64,000 nucleotides of DNA from Parasedimentitalea maritima. Its GTDB lineage: Bacteria; Pseudomonadota; Alphaproteobacteria; Rhodobacterales; Rhodobacteraceae. The stretch lies in assembly GCF_005771405.1 (NCBI RefSeq), contig NZ_VAUA01000003.1:124001-188000 (forward strand). The letters are read 5' to 3'. The position numbers and the translations under genes were made by a program. Of the stretch, positions 1-6,939 are shown in pieces; position 1 is the first letter of the stretch; every line of letters begins with the position of its first letter. Under the pieces are notes generated by a model. The model was not told the origin of the DNA and searched no databases. It worked only from the letters and a program-made list of their open reading frames with translations.

Positions 1-1088
1 ATCAACGGCGCGAGCGGTTTCACCATCAGCGGCTCGACCACAAGATAGACGGAAATTGGCGTCTTACGGATATCGCTGAAATCAAAGTCTGAGGTTGCTG
101 TTGCACGGTCGATTGCAGGGTTAGACCATTGCTTGAGGCCCGATGTCATTAGGAGTGACAGGTAGGACGTCAGCGTGTCGTTGTTGGTCGAGGCCATGCG
201 CATGAAGATCAACTTGGCAGCTGGATTGACCACCTCGTCGGCGCGGCGGCGATATTCCTTCTGCTTGTCACCGCCTGATGCGGTGATGCGGTAGATCTCG
301 CCTAGGGTCGGCCGCTTGCGCTCAAACGCTAAAAGTCCCGCAGCCACGAACAGGTCAATCCCGCCATCAAGGAGCCCCTGAACACGGTCGTTTTCGGCTT
401 GCAGATACAGCGACGCCAAGAGCTGCAACTCCATCTGCTGGCGGTCGACATTTTCTAGCGCCGATATCCGCAGCAATGGGTTGTAGCGGTGCGAGCGGCC
501 GTCCTTCCAATCTGTGGGCGCAAACCGAAAGACCTTGTCACCCTGCATGGCCCGATGGCGCGCCGTCGCCCCAAAGTTTTCGCCCTTCACGTCCAGCACC
601 ACCGCACTGCCCTGATAGGTCAGAAGGTTCGGGATGACGAAACCCGTGGTCTTGCCGCGACCGGTTGGGGCCACGATAAGGGCATGGGGAAAGACCTTAG
701 ACATGACGAAGGGTTTTCGGCTAGTTGGCTTGCCCATTTTGCCGAGGACAAACCCTTGGCCGGGCTTGCCGAAAAAGCCGTTCCGCTTCATCTCTGACAT
801 GTACTGCCAATGGGTTTCACCGAATTTGGTCAGCGCGTCGTTCATCAACACAGCACTTAGCAAAACACCGGCGCAGGTGCATATCCCGACGATCAAGTGA
901 ACGATCTGCATATCGGCCGGATGGGTCGCACGAAGCCCTCCATAGCCGCGCGCCAGCATCAGAAAATCGATATCCGCGCCGACCCCGAACCAGCGGAACG
1001 TCAGAAAGGCCGACGCCAGAACATAGCCCAAAGCCGCGCCCAGAGCAGCAAAGCTCATGACGCCGAATGCGATCCGCGCCTTACCCAT
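1..1088 (-). CDS. VirD4/TraG-type coupling protein, C-terminus outside window
   Basis: Type IV coupling protein: an inner-membrane hexameric ATPase that delivers the relaxase-DNA complex to a mating channel. Reading leftward from ATG at 1088, about 362 residues are visible. Two hydrophobic segments (about 7-30 and 62-82) precede a Walker A loop, APTGRGKTT (about 140-148), and the segment VVLDVKGENFGA, which matches the DxKGE box of TraG/VirD4 ATPases. The start overlaps the end of the relaxase gene by 8 bases, so the two are probably translationally coupled. The C-terminal half lies beyond position 1. No other secretion genes are visible, so self-transfer cannot be distinguished from mobilization. 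Confidence 0.9.
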   Translation of the reverse strand, partial: MGKARIAFGVMSFAALGAALGYVLASAFLTFRWFGVGADIDFLMLARGYGGLRATHPADMQIVHLIVGICTCAGVLLSAVLMNDALTKFGETHWQYMSEMKRNGFFGKPGQGFVLGKMGKPTSRKPFVMSKVFPHALIVAPTGRGKTTGFVIPNLLTYQGSAVVLDVKGENFGATARHRAMQGDKVFRFAPTDWKDGRSHRYNPLLRISALENVDRQQMELQLLASLYLQAENDRVQGLLDGGIDLFVAAGLLAFERKRPTLGEIYRITASGGDKQKEYRRRADEVVNPAAKLIFMRMASTNNDTLTSYLSLLMTSGLKQWSNPAIDRATATSDFDFSDIRKTPISVYLVVEPLMVKPLAPL

Positions 1089-2889
1089 GCGTCACACCCT
1101 TTTCGCCATCGGTATCGACGTGCCGCTCGCGCTGAACATCAATTTCTTCATTGGCGATCTCATCAAGGACATGCTCCATCGCCACACTGTTCGCCAGAGC
1201 GGCGTCGCTCTGCAGATAGGCCTTGGCCGCATACAGCCGGTCCAGCCGATCGCCCACGTGGTGCTCTAGCGTGGTTTCATCGCCGATCGCCAAGTCGGGG
1301 GCCTGCTCTTCACCGACTAGTTCCTCCAGCTCGGCCCGCAAGGTCTCGCGCTCCAGGTCGCTGCGGAATGGATCTGCGGTTGGGTCGTCCCTCATTCGGC
1401 TAAGGATTTCTGATGTGGTCGGCGGCAACCTGTCGACCACGCCTTCCTGCCGGTCGGCCTCTACCGCCCCACTGTCTTTGAGAACCTCCCCCTCGGCCAA
1501 AACACGGCCCAGATCGCTGTGCACCTGGTCGAGACGGTCAATCGCCTTCTCCAGCTCATCGGCGCGAGACAGGTCAAAGCCCTCCTTCTCGGCAATCGCC
1601 TTCAAATCCTGACCAAGCCATTGCCGCTCCAGCGCGGCATTACCTGCGCCCATTTCGACGCGACGCGTCACCTCATGCGCTTCAATGCCAGTGCCTTTCA
1701 AAGCCTGTTCAAGACGTCCTGTGAGCGCGGGATCCTGCAGTGCACTTTCGGCGTCGGCCTGAATGTTCGCGGTCGAATAGATCCCACTTTTGGACGCATC
1801 TTCGAGCAAGATGTGGGACTGCGCTCCCATTGGGCTCAGATGTGACAAAGAGCGATAAATGTCGTTCAGCTCATGCTCCAGCGCGGCGCGCCGCTCCACC
1901 GGGGCGTCCGCTACGATGCGTTCAGCTTGGTGGATCTTGTCGTGAAAGGCATCCACGACCTCATCAAACGAATGCTGTTCTTCGGCCATACCATATACCT
2001 TTCCATCTGCTTCAATCGGTTTGCCCTGCGCCAGGAGCGTCGCGGCCTTGTCCAAGGCTGCTGCAATGTCATGCTGGTTTTCACGCGAGGCCTCGGCAGC
2101 CAGGCCGCGATAAAGCCGCGCGTTCTGCGCCACCTCACGCAAGGTATGGTCGAGCTCTGGACCAACGCGCTCGCGCTCGGTCAGCTTTTGGCCCGTGGCT
2201 TCCACGCGACGCTGGTCAACATCGCTCGGCCTCTTCGTCGTGATCCCGCGCTCGAGCTTTCGCGTCGCCTCAAGGCGCAGCCCATAGCGGTCCGACACCT
2301 CAACCATCGCCTCGCGAAAACTGTCGTAGTTGAAGTGGTGCCCTTCCTTCAGAAAGAAGAACTCCCCATCCTTACTGCGCCGGTTCAGAACGATATGAGC
2401 GTGCGGGTGGACCCGGTCTTCATGAACGGCAGCGACATAGTCGAAGTGGCTGCCTTCACCCTGAAAGAACCGTTCGCAAATTTCGCGCGTGATCTCGGCG
2501 ACATCCTCGCCGCGCGTCCCAATCGGGAAGGCCATCAGGAGATGTGAGGTGTGCCCGAGCTTCGGGTGGAACCCCTCATTCCACTGCGCCGAAAACCGAC
2601 GTGTGACCTGCTCAATCTCTTTACCTGACAGAACGCTTTGGCCGTCATAGGTGCCACGGCTGTCGATGATAAAGCTCGACTTGGTGGTCAGGTATTCCAG
2701 CTGGTTGCGCAGCTGCGCTTTGTTGTGCGTGCCGCCGTCGCGAATGGCTTTGAAGATCGCGGGTGAATGCCCCATGGCGGCGCGCGCCATCTGCTTTGCG
2801 CGGGCGCGCGGGACGCTGCCGCGAATGCGACTCCAGTCCCGATCGAAGAAGGCCTCCTGTGCGGCGGCAACGGCGCTATTCCGGGCCAT
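1081..2889 (-). CDS. Relaxase/mobilization nuclease, VirD2-like (MOB family)
   Basis: Nicks one strand at oriT and pilots it during conjugative transfer. About 602 residues. The N-terminal third carries the relaxase fold: a tyrosine in the motif LEYLTTKS (near residue 66) is the likely nucleophile, and HEDRVHPHAHIVLNRR (about 156-171) holds the metal-binding histidine triad. The remaining ~400 residues are charged, helical and unassigned. An ATG exists nine codons upstream, but the start at 2889 has GGGAGG eight bases before it and lies just inside the end of mobC, so it is preferred. The order mobC-relaxase-virD4 is the usual mobilization operon of rhodobacterial plasmids and integrative elements. 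Confidence 0.9.
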   Translation of the reverse strand: MARNSAVAAAQEAFFDRDWSRIRGSVPRARAKQMARAAMGHSPAIFKAIRDGGTHNKAQLRNQLEYLTTKSSFIIDSRGTYDGQSVLSGKEIEQVTRRFSAQWNEGFHPKLGHTSHLLMAFPIGTRGEDVAEITREICERFFQGEGSHFDYVAAVHEDRVHPHAHIVLNRRSKDGEFFFLKEGHHFNYDSFREAMVEVSDRYGLRLEATRKLERGITTKRPSDVDQRRVEATGQKLTERERVGPELDHTLREVAQNARLYRGLAAEASRENQHDIAAALDKAATLLAQGKPIEADGKVYGMAEEQHSFDEVVDAFHDKIHQAERIVADAPVERRAALEHELNDIYRSLSHLSPMGAQSHILLEDASKSGIYSTANIQADAESALQDPALTGRLEQALKGTGIEAHEVTRRVEMGAGNAALERQWLGQDLKAIAEKEGFDLSRADELEKAIDRLDQVHSDLGRVLAEGEVLKDSGAVEADRQEGVVDRLPPTTSEILSRMRDDPTADPFRSDLERETLRAELEELVGEEQAPDLAIGDETTLEHHVGDRLDRLYAAKAYLQSDAALANSVAMEHVLDEIANEEIDVQRERHVDTDGEKGVTHG

Positions 2890-3466
2890 CGGCAAAGCCT
2901 CCCAGTACGCGGGCAACCTCGCCAGACAGCGCGCTTCGTCGGCGCTGCGCCATGTCCTGAACCTGGTCGGCGATATCGAAGATCAGCCCGGCCAAGGCGC
3001 GGACTTGGCCATGGGCAGAATTGCCATAGGGCGGTGTCTTGCCCTGTCGCTTTGCCTCATTCAGGCGCTGTGCAATCTGGTTGATGTTGTTGCCGGTGCG
3101 ATTGAGTGAGGCCGAGAGCCCATGCATCTGATTGGCCAGTTCATCGTCAGGAACGAAAAGATCGTTCGCCGCATAGATCAGCCGCCGCAACCCGTCGGCG
3201 CGGCTGTTGATATCATGCCGCGTCAGCACCGCATCAAAGCTCGCAAGCTCTCTTGGCGTGAGCCGGACATTCACCAGTTCTGAACGCACGCGTGCATCCA
3301 ACTTGCGGCTTTGATCGGCCTTCAATGTGTAGAAGATACTGCGGGTCGTGACGCCGAATTCGCGGGCCAGATCCTCGATCGCCACCCCTTCGGCACGCTT
3401 GCGCACGATGGCAAAACGCTGGTTTTGCGTCAGTCGCTTGTGCCGTGGTGCGCGCGGTCGGCCCAT
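2876..3466 (-). CDS. MobC-like relaxosome accessory protein with N-terminal HTH
   Basis: Relaxosome protein expected to bind and open oriT for the adjacent relaxase. The 196-residue product begins with a basic helix-turn-helix segment (about 10-50, EDLAREFGVTTRSIFYTLKA) like the DNA-binding domain of resolvases. It ends with a MobC signature, GNNINQIAQRLNEA (about 125-138). A central MobC/ribbon-helix-helix-like stretch contains VRLTPRELASFDAVL. It is the first gene of the leftward mob operon, overlaps the relaxase start, and faces a palindrome-rich gap where oriT would be expected. Being both DNA-binding and promoter-proximal, it may also repress its own operon (inference). Confidence 0.8.
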   Translation of the reverse strand: MGRPRAPRHKRLTQNQRFAIVRKRAEGVAIEDLAREFGVTTRSIFYTLKADQSRKLDARVRSELVNVRLTPRELASFDAVLTRHDINSRADGLRRLIYAANDLFVPDDELANQMHGLSASLNRTGNNINQIAQRLNEAKRQGKTPPYGNSAHGQVRALAGLIFDIADQVQDMAQRRRSALSGEVARVLGGFADGPE

Positions 3467-3533
3467 GTGAAGTAATCACCCCTATTTCTTGCCAGCATCA
3501 TACAGGCAGCCCTGTTATGGCATTTCGCCATAA

Positions 3534-3561
3534 TTGATGCAATATTATAATATTGCATCAA
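3534..3561. repeat. Perfect 28-bp palindrome upstream of the mob operon
   Basis: The half-site TTGATGCAATATTA is followed directly by its exact reverse complement, with no spacer. It lies about 70 bp upstream of mobC. An AT-rich dyad of this length suits a dimeric repressor operator or a relaxosome binding site at oriT. Confidence 0.9.
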
Positions 3562-3580
3562 CTGCTTGTATTCCGTTTGG

Positions 3581-3600
3581 AGCAGCAGCGTGCTGCTGCT
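3581..3600. repeat. 9-bp inverted repeat (AGCAGCAGC / GCTGCTGCT)
   Basis: Two 9-base arms are separated by GT, 20 bases after the 28-bp palindrome. It would form a strong hairpin in single-stranded DNA, as found near some transfer origins. Its role is unknown. Confidence 0.75.
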
Positions 3601-3747
3601 ACCGGTGGGTGATGGACAGATGTACCAAAACGCCAGTATGTTCCCCGATGCGTGCTACGCTGCTCTTGCTTAAGAGGCGCGATTGACTTGGTACAGAACG
3701 CGAAGCTGCAACTGCCTAAAATCGAATAGACAAGAGATTTCCGAAGT

Positions 3748-4266
3748 ATGAGTATTTACGATTTTATCAGCCAAAACCTTCTAGCGACATATGGGGCGGC
3801 TGTAGGAACGATTGCCTTGGCGCTGAATTTTATGCGCTACCGTCACGCCATCACGGGCTCAAAAATCCGACTTCAAATCGAGGTGCTCACAGAAAAAACC
3901 GAAGAAGCGTTTCAAGCACACCTCAATCCCCCAGCAGAAGAGCTGAGCTTCTCGAGTGCTCCTACCTCCTGCATCACCCATAAAGTAAAGGTCCGTAATG
4001 TCGGCGGCGTGACCGCACATCTGCAAGACGTGTGGGTTGAGACACAGAACGGAAGAAAAAACGCCACGATGCCTTACGGCGGTAGTCAGCAAAACATTTA
4101 CGGGGCGGTCTCTGAGCGCGGCAACGTCGAAATCGCTCCTCGCTCCTCTCATTCTTTTTCTGTCTTCTCCACAAAAGAGGGTGGATACCTAGAAATCAAG
4201 AGCGCCCACGCAACCGACGAGACTGGCAAAAGCTGGCGAACATCTCGCTTTAAGCGCCCCACTTAA
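3748..4266 (+). CDS. Hypothetical protein with N-terminal membrane anchor
   Basis: 172 residues; family not recognised. A hydrophobic segment at about 10-30 (LLATYGAAVGTIALALNF) is followed by a basic stretch, a short charged helix and a predicted beta-rich domain (about 60-165, with KVKVRNVGGVTAHLQDVWVE and APRSSHSFSVFSTKEGGYLEIK). This suggests a small immunoglobulin-like domain held at the membrane. It is transcribed rightward, away from the mob operon, and converges on the ArdC operon, overlapping the last 17 bases of the 47-residue gene. No strong ribosome-binding site precedes the ATG. Confidence 0.6.
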   Translation: MSIYDFISQNLLATYGAAVGTIALALNFMRYRHAITGSKIRLQIEVLTEKTEEAFQAHLNPPAEELSFSSAPTSCITHKVKVRNVGGVTAHLQDVWVETQNGRKNATMPYGGSQQNIYGAVSERGNVEIAPRSSHSFSVFSTKEGGYLEIKSAHATDETGKSWRTSRFKRPT

Positions 4267-4393
4267 TTCCGATTGGGCCGGATATTGACTTAGAAAAACA
4301 GCTGACGCGACCATCGGAAACCACATACCCGCTGTTGACCCAGTGAACGCGGTTGCCCGTGTCCACTGCCGTTTTGATCTCTTCCAAAGTCAT
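4250..4393 (-). CDS. Small protein downstream of ardC (47 aa)
   Basis: Starts MTLEEIKTAVDTGNRVHWVN and continues GYVVSDGRVSCFSKS before a TAA at 4250. Its ATG overlaps the stop of the preceding 67-residue gene (ATGA), making it the third gene of the ardC operon. The IKTAVDTGNRVHW..GYVV pattern recalls short proteins often encoded beside ardC on alphaproteobacterial plasmids, which from memory are somewhat longer, so this copy may be C-terminally shortened. Function unknown. Confidence 0.5.
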   Translation of the reverse strand: MTLEEIKTAVDTGNRVHWVNSGYVVSDGRVSCFSKSISGPIGIKWGA

Positions 4394-4593
4394 CGCAACG
4401 CCTCCTCAAGGATTGCGAGAGCCCCAAGACAATCGTCGATATAGGGCTGCTCCTCGCCATCCAGATCGTTCAGCTCCAACCGGTTCAACACCGTGTAAAG
4501 CGTGGCGCGCGCCTCGCGGGCGGCGCTCCGCAGGCTCACGGTATCGTCCAGACGCGCCGTCGCAAAATCATCGCTGTGATAGTCCGGTGTCAT
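4390..4593 (-). CDS. Small acidic protein downstream of ardC (67 aa)
   Basis: 67 residues, acidic and helical (RLDDTVSLRSAAREARATLY, then LDGEEQPYIDDCLGALAILE). Its ATG overlaps the ardC stop codon as ATGA, and its own stop overlaps the next start in the same way, so the three genes are almost certainly co-translated. Family not recognised. An accessory role to ArdC or in plasmid establishment is only inferred from the coupling. Confidence 0.65.
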   Translation of the reverse strand: MTPDYHSDDFATARLDDTVSLRSAAREARATLYTVLNRLELNDLDGEEQPYIDDCLGALAILEEALR

Positions 4594-5468
4594 GCTGCCA
4601 CCTCCTTGCTTTGACCTGCTGCGTGCAAGACAAAATCAGCTGCCTTTTGCGCCTCAGACGCCGCACGAAAAATCGCTCGTTTGTCGTCTTTCAATGCCTT
4701 CAACCAGCCCTCAACATAAGCCGCACTTTGGCCAAATTCCGGCGCAACCCCGATCCGCGCTCCAAGGAAACACGCGCCAATCTCGGCTACCAGTTCTTCG
4801 AATGCATAGGCCTCACGGTTCGCAAATTTCTTGATCCGCTCAAGCCGCTTTTCACTGCCAGTCCAATGGATCACCTCATGGGCCAACGTACCATAGTAGC
4901 CTGCCGCATTGTGAAAGGTGGCAATCGGCGGCATGTGGATGTGATCTTTGGCGGGGCTGTAATAGGCGCGCGGGTTGTCACTGGTGAGGATCTCCGCCCC
5001 TGTCCGGCTGAAGAACGCCTCAAGCTCTGGATCTTCCGTCGTGCCAAGGTCGCGTGGGGCCTCGGGCCGGATGTAGTAATCCTCCGGCAACCCCTCGATC
5101 TGATCTGCATTGAACACGCGATAGGCGCGCGCATAAGGCAGCTCCTCCTCGATGCCCAATTCGTTCTCTCTGATGAACGTCCCGTATTTGACCACGGTGG
5201 ACGACGTTTCACCTTTGCGGACTTGGCCGCCCAGCTCTTGCGCCTGTTTGTAGGTCATCCAGCGGCTCGAAGCATAGCCATGCTTGGCCGCCATGACCCA
5301 GAGCAGCAGGATATTAATCCCGCGATACTCCTCGCCGTTGTGTCGGGTCGGCAGGGCAATGCCGGACGCGCTTCCGGTCCACGGCTTGCGCCATGGCGGC
5401 GTGCCTGCCTCGATCTCTGCAATAATGGTGTCGGTGACGTGGGCATAAACATCAAACTTCGGTGCCAT
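4590..5468 (-). CDS. ardC: ArdC-family antirestriction protein (DUF1738/zincin-like)
   Basis: ArdC proteins bind single-stranded DNA and protect incoming plasmid DNA from host restriction. The 292 residues show both family parts: an N-terminal ssDNA-binding ArcC-like domain (about 5-125, with TPPWRKPW and YRGINILLLW) and a C-terminal zincin-like metallopeptidase domain. The zinc motif is HEVIHWTG (HExxH at 197-201), with a downstream glutamate in EELVAEIGACFLG (about 224-236) as probable third ligand. AGGAGG seven bases before the ATG supports the start. It heads a three-gene ATGA-coupled operon. Finding it beside mob genes and a restriction-like operon suggests the element carries both a shield and a weapon. 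Confidence 0.9.
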   Translation of the reverse strand: MAPKFDVYAHVTDTIIAEIEAGTPPWRKPWTGSASGIALPTRHNGEEYRGINILLLWVMAAKHGYASSRWMTYKQAQELGGQVRKGETSSTVVKYGTFIRENELGIEEELPYARAYRVFNADQIEGLPEDYYIRPEAPRDLGTTEDPELEAFFSRTGAEILTSDNPRAYYSPAKDHIHMPPIATFHNAAGYYGTLAHEVIHWTGSEKRLERIKKFANREAYAFEELVAEIGACFLGARIGVAPEFGQSAAYVEGWLKALKDDKRAIFRAASEAQKAADFVLHAAGQSKEVAA

Positions 5469-5947
5469 TTGTGGCCTCCTCGATCAAAGTTACGCGGTTG
5501 AGGCTTCGCGCCCCCTTCCGCCGATGGGCTGCGCCTCGGCCACCTGATCTGACCGAATACGCATGTATTCGGCGGAACAGAGTGGGAGAGGGCAAAGCCC
5601 GACCCACGGCCCTGAACGGGGCTGTCAATCGGCCACATTTGCGAAGAAAATGTCTGCCCCAAAATCAGACACCAATTTGTCCCGCGAGGAATGGCTCGCC
5701 CGCGAGACAGGGGAAATTGTTGGCTGATTTTAGGGATGGACTAAGGTTGACCGCCACGGTCAGGGATGTTGGGCGGACCAAACAAAAAAAAGGATGTCTG
5801 AACCGGGGTGAGCGGGCCAACGGTCCGTTGAATCCTGGTGCAGTCTATTGCTAACAAGCCGTCCTAACGGGACGACAATCATCTGATTTCGTGTTTAAAG
5901 TATGCTGCGCAAGCAATCGTTAGAATCATGTTTTCAAGGAATAATTC
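5469..5947. other. Gene-free stretch between ardC and GIY-YIG gene
   Basis: No convincing gene. It holds the divergent promoters of ardC (leftward) and the nuclease gene (rightward). One clear inverted repeat, CCGAATAC / GTATTCGG with a 4-base loop, lies at 5553-5572 and could be an operator for the ardC operon. A 25-codon open frame at 5650-5727 is too short to support. Confidence 0.5.
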
Positions 5948-6865
5948 ATGCAAACAGAGGGCTCATTCGGTCGAACAATCCAGCTTTTCCTCGTAGACGG
6001 GAAGCCAACTGGGCTGCGAAAAGCGACGATCCATGGTTGGACAGGTTTGCTTTTTGTAAGCGGTGCTTCCGCTTTCGGTGACCTTACCGCTCGAGAAGAG
6101 GTCGATCGGACCGGCATCTACATCCTATCGGGTCCTGATCCAGAAAAGGGCGGTGCAACACGCGCCTATATTGGCTCTGGGAACTCTGTGGCTGAGAGGA
6201 TCAAGCAAAGCGCGATCAAAAGAGATTTCTGGGAAACGGCCATCACCATTACGACAAGTGACGACGACCTATCCAAAGGGCACGCGGAATACCTTGAGGC
6301 GCGGCTCATCGAGCAAGCCGCCCAAGCGGGTCGAGTGACGTTGGATAACGGCACGCAGCCGGACACCAGTAGGCGGCGATTGCCAGAGGCTGACGTCGCC
6401 AATATGGAGCAGTTTCTATCAAACTTGCGCATCATTCTGCCCGTGATCGGTCTGGACATGCTCAAGCCACAACCGCGCGCGGTGACACAGACAGCGAAGC
6501 CGCTCGACGAGCGGACCGAAGGAGAAGTGCAGTTCGAGATCCGCCACAAGAGCGGCGTCAAAGCAACTGCAGTCGAAGAAGACGGTGAATTTGTTGTGCT
6601 GGAAGGGTCCGAGGCGCTCACCGAAACCGGCTATGTCCAACAGAGCTATGGCAGCTTGAAGGAAAAGCTCATTTCAGACGGCATTCTAGTCGCAGACGGC
6701 AACCAAAAACTCCGATTCACGAAACCTTGGTCGTTCAATAGTCCTTCGGCCGCCGCTGCTGTCGTCTTGGACCGAAACAGCAACGGACGCCTGGAGTGGA
6801 AAGTTAAAGGATCGAAGCAGACGTACCACGACTGGCAACAAGCAGAAGCGAACACCCCCGACTAG
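5948..6865 (+). CDS. GIY-YIG nuclease family protein with DUF4357
   Basis: 305 residues. A GIY-YIG nuclease core lies at about 56-130: GIYIL (56-60), AYIGSG (73-78), an arginine in VAERI (84) and a glutamate-bearing helix HAEYLEARLIEQA (about 112-124) that should supply the metal-binding Glu. The C-terminal ~110 residues (YGSLKEKLISDG and KPWSFNSPSAAAAVVL) match DUF4357, a domain usually paired with GIY-YIG in small accessory nucleases. AAGGA lies about seven bases before the ATG. It is a single rightward gene converging on the leftward UvrD-Mod-Res operon, with only 74 bases between the ends. A defence or restriction accessory role is inferred from context. Confidence 0.85.
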   Translation: MQTEGSFGRTIQLFLVDGKPTGLRKATIHGWTGLLFVSGASAFGDLTAREEVDRTGIYILSGPDPEKGGATRAYIGSGNSVAERIKQSAIKRDFWETAITITTSDDDLSKGHAEYLEARLIEQAAQAGRVTLDNGTQPDTSRRRLPEADVANMEQFLSNLRIILPVIGLDMLKPQPRAVTQTAKPLDERTEGEVQFEIRHKSGVKATAVEEDGEFVVLEGSEALTETGYVQQSYGSLKEKLISDGILVADGNQKLRFTKPWSFNSPSAAAAVVLDRNSNGRLEWKVKGSKQTYHDWQQAEANTPD

Positions 6866-6939
6866 CTCGCTCCCCAAATATCACACAGCCAGTCGGACAT
6901 TCCTGGCGAAAGACACCATTTGGATATTCCTAACGGGTT

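Larger units (their letters stand above)
3467..3747. other. Gene-free, palindrome-rich region, candidate oriT/operator
   Basis: No gene is seen between the divergent mobC and the 3748 gene. The stretch holds a perfect 28-bp palindrome and a 9-bp inverted repeat (listed separately). It must contain the mob operon promoter, and its position upstream of mobC is typical for oriT. I could not recognise a nic sequence with confidence. Confidence 0.5.

Noticed and set aside
4353-5501. Long plus-strand ORF (382 codons) opposite ardC
   Set aside because: Antisense shadow of the well-supported ardC operon; no domain.
5462-5854. 130-codon plus-strand ORF between ardC and the GIY-YIG gene
   Set aside because: Arginine/proline-rich GC-bias artefact without a ribosome-binding site.
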